From an uncultured Aquitalea sp. (GTDB lineage: Bacteria; Pseudomonadota; Gammaproteobacteria; Burkholderiales; Chromobacteriaceae), in contig NZ_CAMFLA010000025.1 in NCBI RefSeq assembly GCF_945957525.1, forward strand, positions 1-55,803: a stretch of 55,803 nt of DNA. Reading direction: 5' to 3'. Position numbers and translations under genes: made by a program. The first letter of the stretch is position 1. The number at the start of each line of letters is the position of its first letter. Positions 1-11,811 of the stretch are shown here, in pieces. A model generated the notes under the pieces. The model did not search any database. It was not told the origin of the DNA and was given only the letters and a program-made list of their open reading frames with translations.

Positions 1-593
<593 letters not shown>

Positions 594-625
594 CTAAACA
601 ATAAACTTTTACAGTCTGTGACGGC

Positions 626-1492
626 TTACACCGCTGCGGCGCCGGCCACAATTTCAGACAGCTCGGTCGTGATCGCCGCCTGGCGTGCCTTGTTGTATAC
701 AAGGCGCAGCTGCTTGATCGTGTTGCCGGCATTATCGGTGGCGGCCTTCATGGCCACCATGCGCGCAGCCTGCTCGGAAGCCATGTTCTCGGCCAGAGCC
801 TGATACACCACCGATTCCAGATAACGTTTGACCAGGAACTCCATCAGGCTCGGGGCATCCGGCTCGTAGAGGTAATCCCACGAGTGCGAGTGCTCCACCA
901 CCATGTGATGCGGAGTCAAGGGCAGCAGTTGCTCCAGGGTCGGCTCCTGCTTCATCGTATTGATGAAACCGGAGTACACGATGTAAACCGCGTCCAGTTC
1001 GCCGTCAGCATATTGCTTGAACAGCACTGTAAGCGGGCCAATCAGTTTTTCCATCTTGGGCACATCGCCCAGATGTACCGCGCTTGCCACGACATTCAGT
1101 CGGGCGCGCTGGCAGGCGGCCAGGGCTTTTTGACCCAGGCAGCAAACATCGACTTCGATGTTTTGTTCCTGCAGTTCCTTGACCTTGGCGTAGAAGCGCT
1201 TGAACGAATTCACGTTCAAGCCGCCGCACAGACCCTTGTCGGAGGAAACCAGGATGATGCCAGCGCGTTTGACAACGTCACGGCGTGCAAGCAGGGGGTG
1301 ACCCAAGTCCGCATTAGCCTGAGCCAGGTGCGCCATGACTGTGCGCACCTTCTCGGCGTAAGGACGGGCAGCGCGCATACGCTCTTGCGTTTTGCGCATC
1401 TTGGAGGTCGACACCATTTGCATAGCGCGAGTGATCTTCTGCGTGTTTTGCACGCTTCGGATCTTGGTGAGAATGTCTTTTCCGACTGCCAT
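626..1492 (-). CDS. atpG: F1Fo ATP synthase gamma subunit
   Basis: Central rotor shaft of F1, coupling proton flow through the c-ring to conformational change in the alpha3beta3 head. The protein is 288 residues, the normal length. Both long terminal helices that form the coiled-coil shaft are recognisable: N-terminal KIRSVQNTQKITRAMQMVST, and C-terminal RAAITTELSEIVAGAAAV after the TDNAGN segment. It sits between atpA (40-base gap) and atpD in the canonical order and depends on the operon promoter upstream. Identification is secure from sequence and context. Confidence 0.98.
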   Translation of the reverse strand: MAVGKDILTKIRSVQNTQKITRAMQMVSTSKMRKTQERMRAARPYAEKVRTVMAHLAQANADLGHPLLARRDVVKRAGIILVSSDKGLCGGLNVNSFKRFYAKVKELQEQNIEVDVCCLGQKALAACQRARLNVVASAVHLGDVPKMEKLIGPLTVLFKQYADGELDAVYIVYSGFINTMKQEPTLEQLLPLTPHHMVVEHSHSWDYLYEPDAPSLMEFLVKRYLESVVYQALAENMASEQAARMVAMKAATDNAGNTIKQLRLVYNKARQAAITTELSEIVAGAAAV

Positions 1493-1532
1493 ATCCCGAA
1501 CCTTTCTTTAATTACGACGTGAGTCGAAAGGC

Positions 1533-3077
1533 TCAGTTGAAGCTGTAGCCAGCCTTGAACGATTCCATCGCCTTGGCCAGTACCTTCTCGTTATCGGCAG
1601 ACAGGTCGCCGGAGGCGTTCACAGCAGACAGTACTTCGCTGTGGTTCGCACGCACGTAGGCGAGGAACTCGGCTTCGAAAGCCAGGGCTTTCTTCACCGG
1701 AACGTCTTCGTAAGCGCCCTTGTTCACGGCCCACAGGGTCAGCGCCATGTCAGCGGTGGACAGCGGCAGGAACTGCTTTTGCTTCATCAGTTCGGTAACC
1801 ACTTCACCGTGCTGCAGCTGCTTGCGGGTAGCTTCGTCCAGATCGGAAGCGAACTGCGAGAACGCAGCCAGTTCACGGTACTGGGCGAGCGCCAGACGGA
1901 TACCGCCGCCGAGCTTCTTGATCACCTTGGTCTGAGCCGCGCCACCTACGCGGGATACCGAGATACCGGCGTTGATGGCCGGACGGATACCTGCGTTGAA
2001 GAGGTCGGATTCCAGGAAGATCTGGCCGTCGGTAATGGAAATCACGTTGGTCGGCACGAAGGCGGACACGTCGCCAGCTTGGGTTTCAATGATAGGCAGG
2101 GCGGTCAGGGAACCGGTCTTGCCTTTCACTTCGCCAGCGGTCAGTTTTTCCACTTCGTCCGGATTGATGCGCGCAGCGCGTTCCAGCAGACGGGAGTGCA
2201 AATAGAATACGTCGCCCGGGTAGGCTTCGCGGCCCGGCGGACGGCGCAGCAGCAACGAGATCTGACGGTAAGCAACGGCTTGTTTGGACAAGTCGTCGTA
2301 TACGATCAGCGCGTCTTCGCCGCGGTCGCGGAAGTATTCGCCCATGGCGCAACCGGAGTACGGTGCGATGAACTGCAGCGCAGCGGCTTCGGAAGCGGAG
2401 GCGGCAACGATGATGGTGTGACCCAGAGCGCCGTGCTCTTCCAGCTTGCGAACCACGTTGGCGATGGAGGAAGCCTTCTGACCGATGGCGACGTAGATAC
2501 ACACTACGCCGGTGCCCTTCTGGTTGATGATGGCGTCCAGCGCAACAGCGGTCTTGCCGGTCTGGCGGTCGCCAATGATCAGCTCACGCTGACCACGGCC
2601 GATCGGCACCATGGAGTCCACGGACTTCAGACCGGTTTGCATCGGCTGGGATACGGACTGACGGGCAATCACGCCGGGAGCGATCTTTTCGATCGGGCTG
2701 GAAGCCTTGGCGTTGATCGGACCCTTGCCGTCGATAGGCTGACCCAGGGCGTTGACCACGCGGCCAACCAGTTCCGGACCTACCGGCACTTCCAAAATGC
2801 GACCGGTACACTTGACTTCGTCGCCTTCGGAGATGTGCTCGTACTCACCCAGAACCACGGCGCCGACGAAGTCGCGCTCCAGGTTCATGGCGAGGCCAAA
2901 GGTATTGCCCGGGAATTCGAGCATTTCGCCCTGCATCACGTCTGCCAGACCGTGGACACGAACGATACCGTCGGTCACGGAAATGACCGTACCCTTGGTA
3001 CGGACTTCAGCGCCTTCAGCCAGGTTCTGAATCTTGGCCTTGATCAGATCGCTGATTTCAGAGGGGTTCAACTGCAT
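1533..3077 (-). CDS. atpA: F1Fo ATP synthase alpha subunit
   Basis: Non-catalytic nucleotide-binding subunit of the F1 hexamer. It is 514 residues, the standard length. The P-loop GDRQTGKT is at residues 169-176, and the segment SRLLERAA carries the conserved arginine that reaches into the neighbouring beta catalytic site. The start [12 protein letters not shown] is typical of proteobacterial AtpA and is preceded by a good ribosome binding site (the complement of tctcct at 3081-3086). Eight bases separate it from atpH, which fits one operon. Confidence 0.98.
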   Translation of the reverse strand: MQLNPSEISDLIKAKIQNLAEGAEVRTKGTVISVTDGIVRVHGLADVMQGEMLEFPGNTFGLAMNLERDFVGAVVLGEYEHISEGDEVKCTGRILEVPVGPELVGRVVNALGQPIDGKGPINAKASSPIEKIAPGVIARQSVSQPMQTGLKSVDSMVPIGRGQRELIIGDRQTGKTAVALDAIINQKGTGVVCIYVAIGQKASSIANVVRKLEEHGALGHTIIVAASASEAAALQFIAPYSGCAMGEYFRDRGEDALIVYDDLSKQAVAYRQISLLLRRPPGREAYPGDVFYLHSRLLERAARINPDEVEKLTAGEVKGKTGSLTALPIIETQAGDVSAFVPTNVISITDGQIFLESDLFNAGIRPAINAGISVSRVGGAAQTKVIKKLGGGIRLALAQYRELAAFSQFASDLDEATRKQLQHGEVVTELMKQKQFLPLSTADMALTLWAVNKGAYEDVPVKKALAFEAEFLAYVRANHSEVLSAVNASGDLSADNEKVLAKAMESFKAGYSFN

Positions 3078-3085
3078 GATCTCTC

Positions 3086-3622
3086 CTAATTCTTGAGGCT
3101 TGCCGCCATCGCTTGCAGCTTGCCGCGCACGGAACTGTCGATGACGTCGTCACCCACCAGTACCCGCACCCCGCCGATCAGATCAGCGTTGTCACGCACA
3201 TCAAGACGCACGGTTTTGCCGTACTTCTTGGAAAGCGTGGCGGTGAGCTCGGCTTTCTGCTCTTCGGTCAGCGGGAACGCCGTTTCCACTTGCGCGTCAA
3301 CGATGTTTTCCGCTTCGGCCTTGAACAGCTCGAACTGATTCGCGATTTCCGGCAGCAGCATCAGACGGTGGTTCTCGATCAGGGCGGACACGAAACGTTT
3401 TACGCTTTCGTCGCCGCGCTCGCCGAGAACATCCAGCATCAGCGCCTCAACCTCTTTTGCGGTATGTTTCGGACTGGTAACAACTGCCACCACGTCCGGG
3501 TTGTTCACCATGGCAGCCAGCCACGCGAGCGCATCGGACCACTTGTCCAGCGTGCGCTGCTCGGTGGCGAGGCTGTATACCGCTTCGGCGTAGGGCCTTG
3601 CGACGGTAATGAGTTCTGCCAT
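3086..3622 (-). CDS. atpH: F1Fo ATP synthase delta subunit
   Basis: Peripheral-stalk subunit that ties the top of F1 to the b-subunit dimer (the OSCP equivalent). It is 178 residues, the family length. The N-terminal [12 protein letters not shown] and the C-terminal [20 protein letters not shown] are the two most conserved stretches of the family. It lies between atpF and atpA with single-digit gaps, so it should be translated from the same polycistronic message. Confidence 0.97.
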   Translation of the reverse strand: MAELITVARPYAEAVYSLATEQRTLDKWSDALAWLAAMVNNPDVVAVVTSPKHTAKEVEALMLDVLGERGDESVKRFVSALIENHRLMLLPEIANQFELFKAEAENIVDAQVETAFPLTEEQKAELTATLSKKYGKTVRLDVRDNADLIGGVRVLVGDDVIDSSVRGKLQAMAASLKN

Positions 3623-3629
3623 GAGTTAA

Positions 3630-4100
3630 TTAAAACTCCGCTTTGATGGAGGAAAGCAGATCGGCGTGCTTGGTCTGATCGATTTCCTTGCGCAGGATTT
3701 TCTCCGCGCCGGTCACGGCCAGAGAGGCCACGTGCTCACGCAGGGTCTCCTTGGCGCGCAGCACTTCTTGATCGATCTGACCCTTGGCTTCGGCCACGAT
3801 ACGGGCACCTTCGGTGCTAGCCGCGTCTTTGGCTTCTTCCACGATCTGGCTGGCGCGCTTCTCGGCAGCGGTCACGATTTCCATCGCTTGCTGCTTGGCC
3901 TTGCGGATTTCGTCCGCAACGCGCTTTTCAGCGGCTTCCAGATCTTGCTTGCCACGTTCTGCAGCGGCCAGGCCGTCTGCAATACGCTTGGCACGCTCTT
4001 CCATCATATTGGTAAGCGGAGGCCAAACAAACTTCATGGTGAACCATACCAGGATGGCGAAAGTGATCGCCTGGCCCAGTAGTGTTACGTTGAATTCCAC
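3630..4100 (-). CDS. atpF: F1Fo ATP synthase subunit b
   Basis: Peripheral-stalk subunit of Fo, forming a dimer that holds the stator. It is 156 residues. One N-terminal membrane span (about residues 5-25, around [16 protein letters not shown]) is followed by a long charged, alanine-rich helix (about 30-150), as expected for the b-dimer coiled coil. It is the standard length for proteobacterial AtpF. It lies between atpE and atpH. Confidence 0.97.
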   Translation of the reverse strand: MEFNVTLLGQAITFAILVWFTMKFVWPPLTNMMEERAKRIADGLAAAERGKQDLEAAEKRVADEIRKAKQQAMEIVTAAEKRASQIVEEAKDAASTEGARIVAEAKGQIDQEVLRAKETLREHVASLAVTGAEKILRKEIDQTKHADLLSSIKAEF

Positions 4101-4155
4101 GCTTGTTTTCCTCCAGATTTAAGACTTGCTACACCAACCGTTCAATGGCTGCTAA

Positions 4156-4437
<282 letters not shown>

Positions 4438-4505
4438 TTATGTATCTCCTAAGACTTAATGCAAGGATGGTTGGTAAAAAAGTTAAAACACGAACTAACA
4501 GAAAA

Positions 4506-5339
<834 letters not shown>

Positions 5340-5702
5340 TTATTTGATCAGAAGCCCTACCCAGTACCCGGCGATGGCGGCAACGAACCCCCCGAAATAG
5401 CCGACTACTGATAAATCCTTGAAAAATCCCCAAACCGCACCAAACATTAAGACGGTGAGGCCGAACTTGACCCCTTCCGCCATGAAGTGCGCCTTGATAA
5501 GCACCGCAGGCGGGACATGGCGCCGGGCGTAGGCGATCCGTGCATAGACGACGGCGGGTAACAACGCCGTCAGCCCCCCCAGCAGGACCGACATCGGGAC
5601 GTTCAACGCCCCGCCAGCAAGCAGGGAGCCCAGTAGCGTCGCCGCTACAACCAGTGCGGCTTGCACTTTCAGCACCCGTTTGACTTCCGGATTAACTACC
5701 AT
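5340..5702 (-). CDS. atpI: ATP synthase protein I
   Basis: Small membrane protein at the head of the ATP synthase operon. In other bacteria AtpI assists c-ring assembly and is not part of the final enzyme. From the ATG at 5702 it has 120 residues and four hydrophobic segments, with the conserved tail GFFKDLSVVGYFGGFVAAIAGYW. A TTG at 5756 would add 18 residues. I prefer the ATG because the added residues are polar and unconserved, but neither start has a clear ribosome binding site. The gap to parB (5703-5794) holds a near-perfect palindrome at 5774-5790 (TTATTG...CAATAA) and should contain the operon promoter. Confidence 0.88.
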   Translation of the reverse strand: MVVNPEVKRVLKVQAALVVAATLLGSLLAGGALNVPMSVLLGGLTALLPAVVYARIAYARRHVPPAVLIKAHFMAEGVKFGLTVLMFGAVWGFFKDLSVVGYFGGFVAAIAGYWVGLLIK

Positions 5703-5794
5703 GTCCGACACTTGAAAAATCGCTCGATTATAGGCTGAGGGCTTGACTTGCGTCAAACTGAAACTCGGCTAACTTATTGCACTGCAATAAAAAA

Positions 5795-6652
5795 TCAGCC
5801 AATTGATTTTGCTTGAAGTTTCTTCAGCAGATCGTCCAATTCTTCAAGATTGGCGTAATCGACCTGCAACTTGCCGTGCCCGCTGGGGTTGTGACGAATA
5901 CTGACCTTTGCGCCAATCTTTTCAGACACTTCCTGTTCCAGACGGTGGATGTCGTTATCCATCCCGCCGTGCCGCGATGACGGTGTGGTTTTTTTGACAG
6001 CTTGCTGCTGAACGCGGCGCTCCACTTCACGGACGGACAAGCCCTTTTCCGCCACCTCCTGCGCCAGTGAAAGCTGCTCCACGACGGGTAGACTGAGCAG
6101 CGCGCGAGCGTGCCCCATCTCCATGCCGCCTTCATGAATCTGCTTTTGAACGGGTTCCGGCAGCGCCAGCAACCGCAAAAGGTTGGAAACGGCGCTGCGT
6201 GAGCGGCCCACGGCTTCGGCGGCCGATTCATGCGTGAGGCCGAATTCATCGATAAGGCGTTTGAGACCGTGCGCTTCTTCAATCGGGTCCAGTTCTTGGC
6301 GCTGGATGTTTTCAATCAGCGCCATGGCCAGCGCGGCTTCGTCGGGCACGGTTTTGATCACCGCCGGCACTTCGGCCAAGCCCGCCTTGCGCGCGGCGCG
6401 CCAGCGACGCTCGCCGGCAATCAGTTCGTACTCCCCTAGGCCGATTTCGCGCACCACCACAGGCTGGATGACACCCTGCGCGCGGATGGAGGCGGCAAGC
6501 TCTTCCAGAGCGGCTTCGTTCATACGGCTGCGCGGCTGGTATTTGCCGGGGCGAATCAGGTCGATGGACAGCGTGGTGAGTCGGTCGTCCGCCGGTTCGG
6601 CAGCGGCGAGGAGCGCGTCGAGTCCGCGCCCGAGTCCTTTGAGTTTGGCCAT
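5795..6652 (-). CDS. parB: Chromosome partitioning protein ParB (Spo0J family)
   Basis: Sequence-specific DNA clamp that loads at parS, spreads, and drives origin segregation with ParA. From ATG 6652 it has 285 residues, starting MAKLKGLGRGLDALL, the classical ParB N-terminus. An upstream in-frame extension is rejected because it overlaps the end of parA and is not conserved. The CTP-binding ParB/Srx domain is visible (YQPR near residue 40, then GERRWRAARKAG), followed by the HTH region (ESAAEAVGRSRSAVSNLLRLL) and a C-terminal dimerisation part. It lies 4 bases after parA. No parS consensus was found in the window. Confidence 0.97.
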   Translation of the reverse strand: MAKLKGLGRGLDALLAAAEPADDRLTTLSIDLIRPGKYQPRSRMNEAALEELAASIRAQGVIQPVVVREIGLGEYELIAGERRWRAARKAGLAEVPAVIKTVPDEAALAMALIENIQRQELDPIEEAHGLKRLIDEFGLTHESAAEAVGRSRSAVSNLLRLLALPEPVQKQIHEGGMEMGHARALLSLPVVEQLSLAQEVAEKGLSVREVERRVQQQAVKKTTPSSRHGGMDNDIHRLEQEVSEKIGAKVSIRHNPSGHGKLQVDYANLEELDDLLKKLQAKSIG

Positions 6653-6656
6653 GATG

Positions 6657-7448
6657 TCAGACAGAGGGGGTTTCGGTTGCGGGTTCCATGCGCGACACCA
6701 GCTCCTGCGCCAGCGCAAGATAAGCCTGCGCACCGCGCGAGGTGCGGTCGTAGATCAGTCCGGGCAGGCCGTGACTGGGCGCTTCGGCCAACCTCACATT
6801 GCGCGGCACCACGGTATCCAGCACCTTGTTGCCGAAGTGGCGAGCCAGTTGTTCGGCCACTTGCTGGGACAGGTTGCTGCGCGCATCGAACATGGTGCGC
6901 AACAGGCCCATGATTTCGATGCGCGGGTTCACTACGGCACGCACTTTGCGCAAGGTGGTAACCAGATCGGACAAGCCTTCCAGCGCGTAGTATTCGCACA
7001 CCATGGGAATGAGCACGCTGCTGGCGGCCACCAGACCATTGAGGGTCAGCAGATTGAGCGAGGGCGGGCAGTCGATGAGAACGTAGTCGTAGTCGTTTTC
7101 CACCGCCACCAGCGCGTTTTTCAGACGGGCTTCGCGGGCCAGTTCGTTGACCAGCTCCAGTTCGGCGCCGCCCAGGTCGCGGTTGGCCGGCAGCACGTCG
7201 TAGCCGCCTTCTTTGGCCGGTTGCCGCGCTTCTTCCACTGTGGCGTCGCCCAGCAACACCTGATAGACGGAGCGCTCGAGCGACTGTTTGCCGATGCCGC
7301 TGCCCATGGTGGCGTTGCCTTGCGGGTCCAGATCGACGATCAGCACGCGACGGCCCAGCTCAGCGAGGCCGGCAGCCAGATTGACGACGGTCGTGGTTTT
7401 GCCCACGCCGCCTTTCTGGTTCGCGATCGCGATCACCCGGGCAGTCAT
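6657..7448 (-). CDS. parA: Chromosome partitioning ATPase ParA (Soj)
   Basis: ATP-dependent, non-specific DNA-binding ATPase that pulls ParB-parS complexes apart during chromosome segregation. It is 263 residues. The deviant Walker A motif KGGVGKTT is at residues 12-19, followed by [10 protein letters not shown] and [13 protein letters not shown] (Walker A' and B). There is no N-terminal HTH, which marks it as the chromosomal type and not the large plasmid type. Its start overlaps the rsmG stop by four bases, so translation is probably coupled. Confidence 0.98.
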   Translation of the reverse strand: MTARVIAIANQKGGVGKTTTVVNLAAGLAELGRRVLIVDLDPQGNATMGSGIGKQSLERSVYQVLLGDATVEEARQPAKEGGYDVLPANRDLGGAELELVNELAREARLKNALVAVENDYDYVLIDCPPSLNLLTLNGLVAASSVLIPMVCEYYALEGLSDLVTTLRKVRAVVNPRIEIMGLLRTMFDARSNLSQQVAEQLARHFGNKVLDTVVPRNVRLAEAPSHGLPGLIYDRTSRGAQAYLALAQELVSRMEPATETPSV

Positions 7449-8071
7449 CGGCGCACCATTCTCACCAGATGGCGCTCGGCTTCAAGGCCGGGCACCTGCA
7501 CCGGGATGACCTCGCTGACGGCGATATCCGCCGGCAGCAGGGAGATTTCCTCATAGGGATACACACCCTTCATGGCCAGATACTGGCCGCCTTCGGCCAA
7601 CAGGTGGCCGGTGAGCTTGACGAATTCGGTCAGCTCGGAGAAGGCGCGGCTGGTGATGCGGTCGAACTTTTCCGCCGGCTGATAGGCTTCCACGCGATCG
7701 GTGATCACTTCCACATTGCTCAGGCCCAGTTCGATGACCGCCTGGCGCAGGAAGGTGGTTTTCTTGTGGTTGGCATCCAGCACCACCACTTGTAGGTCCG
7801 GACGGGCGATGGCCGCGGGGATGCCGGGCATGCCGCCGCCGGAGCCCACGTCCAGCAGACGGTTGCCTCCGGCCAGATGCGGCACCAGCGTCAGGCTGTC
7901 CAGCAGGTGGTAGCTCACCATGCGCTGTTCTTCGCGCACGGCGGTCAGGTTATAGGTGTGATTCCATTTGGCGAGCAGGGTCAGGTAGCCGTCGAGCAAG
8001 GACAGTTGCGCGTCGGAGAGTTCCAGCTGCAGCGCCGGCAGGCCGGCTTTCAGTTCTGCGATATGTGTCAT
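7445..8071 (-). CDS. rsmG: 16S rRNA (guanine527-N7)-methyltransferase RsmG
   Basis: SAM-dependent methyltransferase that modifies G527 of 16S rRNA (formerly GidB). It is 208 residues with a Rossmann core. The SAM-binding motif [17 protein letters not shown] and the following [15 protein letters not shown] are the family signatures. It lies in the ancient mnmG-rsmG-parA-parB order often found near a replication origin, with 19 bases to mnmG and a four-base overlap with parA. Confidence 0.97.
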   Translation of the reverse strand: MTHIAELKAGLPALQLELSDAQLSLLDGYLTLLAKWNHTYNLTAVREEQRMVSYHLLDSLTLVPHLAGGNRLLDVGSGGGMPGIPAAIARPDLQVVVLDANHKKTTFLRQAVIELGLSNVEVITDRVEAYQPAEKFDRITSRAFSELTEFVKLTGHLLAEGGQYLAMKGVYPYEEISLLPADIAVSEVIPVQVPGLEAERHLVRMVRR

Positions 8072-8090
8072 GCGTTCTGCTTAACAGGGT

Positions 8091-9983
8091 TTATTCGGTG
8101 CGGGCGTCGGCAAAGCCGCGTTTCAGATGCACCATCAGCAGCGCCACCGCCGCCGGGGTGACGCCCTGGATGCGCGAGGCCTGTCCCAGGGTTTCCGGTC
8201 GCTGCTGGTTGAGTTTTTGCTGCACTTCGCGCGACAGGCCTTTTACCAGCGCGTAATCGATGTCGTCCGGCAGCCGGATGTCTTCCAGATTGTCGCGGCG
8301 TGCCAGTTCTTCATTCTGACGATTGATGTAGCCCTGGTATTTGACCTGAATTTCCACCTGCTCGGCAACCGTGCCTTCATCCACGCCGCCGCCGGCTTCG
8401 GGCAGGGTCATGAGTTCCTGATAGGCGACATGCGGCCGCTTGAGCAGATCGTAGAGATTGTATTCGCGATCGATGCCCTTGCCGAGGATACGCGCCAGCA
8501 AGGCCGGATCTTGCACGCGGGCCGGGTGCAGCCAGGTGGTTTTCAGGCGGGCGGTTTCCGCTTCGATGGCGTCGCGCTTGCGGCAGAAGGCATCCCACTG
8601 GGCATCGCCCACCACGCCCAGCTTGCGACCCATTTCGGTCAAGCGCAGGTCGGCGTTGTCCTCGCGCAGCTGCAGGCGGAATTCCGCGCGGCTGGTAAAC
8701 ATGCGATAGGGCTCGGACACGCCCTTGGTGATGAGGTCGTCCACCAGCACGCCCAGGTAGCCCTCGTCGCGGCGCGGACACCAACCCTCTTCGTCGCGCA
8801 CGAAACGGGCGGCGTTGAGGCCGGCCAGCAAGCCTTGCGCGGCGGCTTCTTCATAGCCGGTGGTGCCGTTGATCTGGCCGGCAAAGAACAGGCCGCTGAT
8901 GTGTTTGCTCTCCAGCGTGGACTTGAGCCCGCGCGGATCGAAGTAATCGTATTCGATGGCGTAGCCGGGGCGCAGGATGTGGGCGTTCTCCAGCCCGCGT
9001 ATGGAGCGCACGGCCGCCAGCTGGATGTCGAACGGCAGACTGGTGGAGATGCCGTTGGGGTAGTACTCGTGGGTGGTCAGGCCTTCGGGCTCGAGGAAAA
9101 CCTGATGACTGTCCTTGTCCGCAAAGCGGTTGATCTTGTCTTCGATGGACGGGCAGTAACGTGGCCCCACCCCTTCGATGACGCCGGTGAACATCGGGCT
9201 GCGATCAAAGCCGGAGCGGATGATGTCGTGCGTCTGCAGATTGGTGTGGGTGATCCAGCACGGCAGCTGGCGCGGATGCATGGCTTGTGTGCCGCGATAG
9301 GAAAACACCGGCTCGGGCGTATCGCCCGGCTGCTCTTCCATCACCGAGAAATCGATGCTGCGGCCATCGATGCGCGGCGGTGTGCCGGTTTTCAGGCGAC
9401 CCACCGGCAGCGCCAGCTCGCGCAGACGCGCGCCCAGCGTGGAGGCGGCCTGATCGCCGGCGCGGCCGCCAGTGTAGTTTTCCAGACCCACATGAATCTT
9501 GCCGGACAGGAAGGTGCCGGCGGTCAACACTACCGCGCGCGCGCGGAACACGATGCCGATGGCGGTAACAGCGCCGGCCACGCGATCGCCCTCTACCAGC
9601 AAGTCATCCACCGGCTGCTGGAACAGCGTCAGATTAGGCTGGTTTTCCAGCATCTCGCGGATGGCGGCTTTATAAAGGATGCGATCGGCCTGGGCGCGGG
9701 TGGCGCGCACTGCCGGGCCTTTGGAGGCGTTGAGCGTGCGGAACTGAATGCCGCCGATATCTGTGGCCAATGCCATTGCGCCGCCCAGCGCATCCACCTC
9801 TTTCACCAGATGGCCCTTGCCGATACCGCCAATGGACGGGTTGCAGGACATCTGACCCAGCGTCTCGATATTGTGGGTGAGAAGAAGCGTGTTGCGGCCC
9901 ATGCGGGCGGCCGCCAGCGCGGCCTCAGTGCCGGCGTGACCGCCGCCGACCACGATGACGTCGAATTCTGTGGGATAAATCAT
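8091..9983 (-). CDS. mnmG: tRNA uridine-5-carboxymethylaminomethyl modification enzyme MnmG (GidA)
   Basis: FAD enzyme that, with MnmE, installs the (carboxymethyl)aminomethyl group at U34 of certain tRNAs. From ATG 9983 it has 630 residues. The FAD dinucleotide motif GGGHAG is at residues 13-18, just after [12 protein letters not shown]. The signatures [20 protein letters not shown] and [12 protein letters not shown] are present. A longer in-frame start 39 codons upstream is rejected because the added residues are basic and not family-like. It is the first gene of the minus-strand run ending in the ATP synthase operon. Confidence 0.97.
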   Translation of the reverse strand: MIYPTEFDVIVVGGGHAGTEAALAAARMGRNTLLLTHNIETLGQMSCNPSIGGIGKGHLVKEVDALGGAMALATDIGGIQFRTLNASKGPAVRATRAQADRILYKAAIREMLENQPNLTLFQQPVDDLLVEGDRVAGAVTAIGIVFRARAVVLTAGTFLSGKIHVGLENYTGGRAGDQAASTLGARLRELALPVGRLKTGTPPRIDGRSIDFSVMEEQPGDTPEPVFSYRGTQAMHPRQLPCWITHTNLQTHDIIRSGFDRSPMFTGVIEGVGPRYCPSIEDKINRFADKDSHQVFLEPEGLTTHEYYPNGISTSLPFDIQLAAVRSIRGLENAHILRPGYAIEYDYFDPRGLKSTLESKHISGLFFAGQINGTTGYEEAAAQGLLAGLNAARFVRDEEGWCPRRDEGYLGVLVDDLITKGVSEPYRMFTSRAEFRLQLREDNADLRLTEMGRKLGVVGDAQWDAFCRKRDAIEAETARLKTTWLHPARVQDPALLARILGKGIDREYNLYDLLKRPHVAYQELMTLPEAGGGVDEGTVAEQVEIQVKYQGYINRQNEELARRDNLEDIRLPDDIDYALVKGLSREVQQKLNQQRPETLGQASRIQGVTPAAVALLMVHLKRGFADARTE

Positions 9984-10214
9984 GACTTGCTTCACTCTGC
10001 CAGGCGGAAGGCGCGCGCTCCGGCGGACTCCCCGATTCGCGCAGCAAAAACGCGCTATTTTACGGCAAAACAATTTGCTTGATAAGTCATTGATTTTCAA
10101 ACCCGCACCGGTAACGTGAGCTTAAAACGATCGTCACTCACCAGTCATGCTATCGACATGGCTTCGTCAAACTGGCTGTTTAGCATGGCTCTCATGTTCC
10201 GAGGGGAGTGAAAC

Positions 10215-10964
10215 ATGCAGCTAAATGAACAAGTTGCCGAACGCCGCAAACTGAAACTGGCTGTCCGCGTGGCCGAGTCGGCCGAAGACATCCGCCGCGC
10301 GCAGAAGCTGCGCTTTGATGTGTTCGCCGGAGAAATGGGCGCTGAATTGTCCTCGCGGGCCCAGGGCATAGACTGCGACGAATACGATGCGCTGTGCGAC
10401 CACCTGATCGTGGAGGACCCCGCCAGCGGCCTGGTGGTGGGCACCTACCGCATGCTGCCCCCGGACGCCGCCCGCCGCGCGCCCAGCCTGTATTCCGAAC
10501 ATGAATTCGACCTCACCCGCCTGCGCCACATCCGCGACAACCTCATCGAAGTGGGTCGCTCCTGCGTGCACAAGGATTTCCGCAGCGGCGCGGTCATAGC
10601 CCTGCTGTGGTCCGGACTGGCCGACTACGTGCAGAAAAAAGGCGGCGAATATCTGGCCGGCTGCGCCAGCGTCAGTCTGGTGGACGGCGGCCATCAAGCG
10701 GTCAGCCTGTATCGCCAGCTGGAAAGCAGCCATCTCTCTCCGACCGACTGGCGGGTATTCCCTCACCTGCCGCTGCCACTCAACCGCGTACACGACGATG
10801 CGGCCCCCGCGCCGATGCCGCCGCTGATCAAGGGCTACCTGCGCGCCGGCGCCTATATCTGCGGCGAGCCGGCCTGGGACCCGGATTTCAACTGCGCCGA
10901 TTTCTTCATGCTGTTGCCGATGAGCCGGCTCACCGGCCGCTATAACCGTCACTTCGTGGGCTGA
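10215..10964 (+). CDS. olsB: OlsB-type L-ornithine N-acyltransferase (GNAT fold)
   Basis: Probable 3-hydroxyacyl-ACP-dependent N-acyltransferase that makes lyso-ornithine lipid. The family (Pfam Acetyltransf_5, 'hemolysin-like') has a GNAT fold. The protein is 249 residues. Visible signatures are RRAQKLRFDVFAGEMGAEL near the N-terminus, HLIVEDPASGLVVGTYRML, EVGRSCVHKDFRSGAVIALL, and the C-terminal LIKGYLRAGAYICGEPAWD-plus-DFNCADFFMLL. The start has a good site (gaggggag) nine bases upstream. No OlsA-type acyltransferase is adjacent, so the second step must be encoded elsewhere. The substrate is inferred from the family. Confidence 0.85.
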   Translation: MQLNEQVAERRKLKLAVRVAESAEDIRRAQKLRFDVFAGEMGAELSSRAQGIDCDEYDALCDHLIVEDPASGLVVGTYRMLPPDAARRAPSLYSEHEFDLTRLRHIRDNLIEVGRSCVHKDFRSGAVIALLWSGLADYVQKKGGEYLAGCASVSLVDGGHQAVSLYRQLESSHLSPTDWRVFPHLPLPLNRVHDDAAPAPMPPLIKGYLRAGAYICGEPAWDPDFNCADFFMLLPMSRLTGRYNRHFVG

Positions 10965-11059
10965 CCGGTCACACCAGCCCGCACCAGCCTGACGGCTGCC
11001 ATCAGCCCGCCCGGAGCCCCTGTCCGGCCGGGCTGTTCCGCATTGGGCTACAATGCCGC

Positions 11060-11761
11060 ATGGAATTCACCTTTCACGCCGTGGGCGTTGTCCGTTCGCC
11101 CTACAAGGAAAAATTCGGCATCCCGCGCCAGCCGGCGCTGGCGCCCGCCGCCCGCCTGTCCATTGAATTAACACCGCCCTACAACCATCCGGACAGCGTG
11201 CGCGGACTGGAGGCGTTCTCCCATATCTGGGTCAGCTTCGTGTTTCATGAAACCGCCGATCGCGGCTGGCAGCCGTTGGTGCGCCCGCCGCGGCTGGGGG
11301 GCAACGCCAAGGTGGGCGTCTTCGCCAGTCGCGCCACCCACCGGCCCAACCCCATCGGCCTGTCGCTGGTCAGGCTGGACGAGGTGGACACCCGCCACGG
11401 CGTGGTGTTGCGCATCTCCGGGGCAGACCTGCTGGACGGCACGCCCGTGCTGGACATCAAACCTTACATCCCGTTTGTGGAATCCCGCCCCGAAGCGGTG
11501 GGTGGCTTTGTCGACGGCCCGCCTCCCCTGCTGACGGTAGTCTGGCGCGAAGCGGCCCGGCAACAGTTGGCCGAAGACCCGCGCCTGCCAGCGGATTTCG
11601 CCGAACTGGTGGAACAAGTACTGGCGCAGGACCCGCGCCCGGCGTATCAGGATGATCCGGCGCGCATCTACGGTGTGTTGCTGTATCACTGCAATGTCCG
11701 CTTCAGCGTTGTGGAAAACACCGCCACCGTGCTTGAAATCCTTTCCGCCGCCCAGAACTAA
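11060..11761 (+). CDS. trmO: tRNA (N6-threonylcarbamoyladenosine37-N6)-methyltransferase TrmO
   Basis: SAM-dependent enzyme that methylates the N6 atom of t6A37 in certain tRNAs, giving m6t6A. It is 233 residues, starting MEFTFHAVGVVRSPYKEKFG. The family motif FASRATHRPNPIGLSLVRL is intact, as are GLEAFSHIWVSFVFHE and the C-terminal region with DPRPAYQ and YGVLLYHCNVRF. It stands alone on the plus strand between olsB and the Tim44-domain gene. The 95-base gap upstream holds a GC hairpin without a T-tract. Confidence 0.95.
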   Translation: MEFTFHAVGVVRSPYKEKFGIPRQPALAPAARLSIELTPPYNHPDSVRGLEAFSHIWVSFVFHETADRGWQPLVRPPRLGGNAKVGVFASRATHRPNPIGLSLVRLDEVDTRHGVVLRISGADLLDGTPVLDIKPYIPFVESRPEAVGGFVDGPPPLLTVVWREAARQQLAEDPRLPADFAELVEQVLAQDPRPAYQDDPARIYGVLLYHCNVRFSVVENTATVLEILSAAQN

Positions 11762-11811
11762 CTTGTCATGCCCCGGTCAGACCGTGGCAACTCACACTGG
11801 AGAAAACCATC

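Noticed and set aside
5795-10214. A parS site near parAB, including the ATGTT...AACAT pair around 10190-10216
   Set aside because: No match to the parS palindrome TGTTTCACGTGAAACA was found. The pair upstream of olsB is short and includes its ribosome site.
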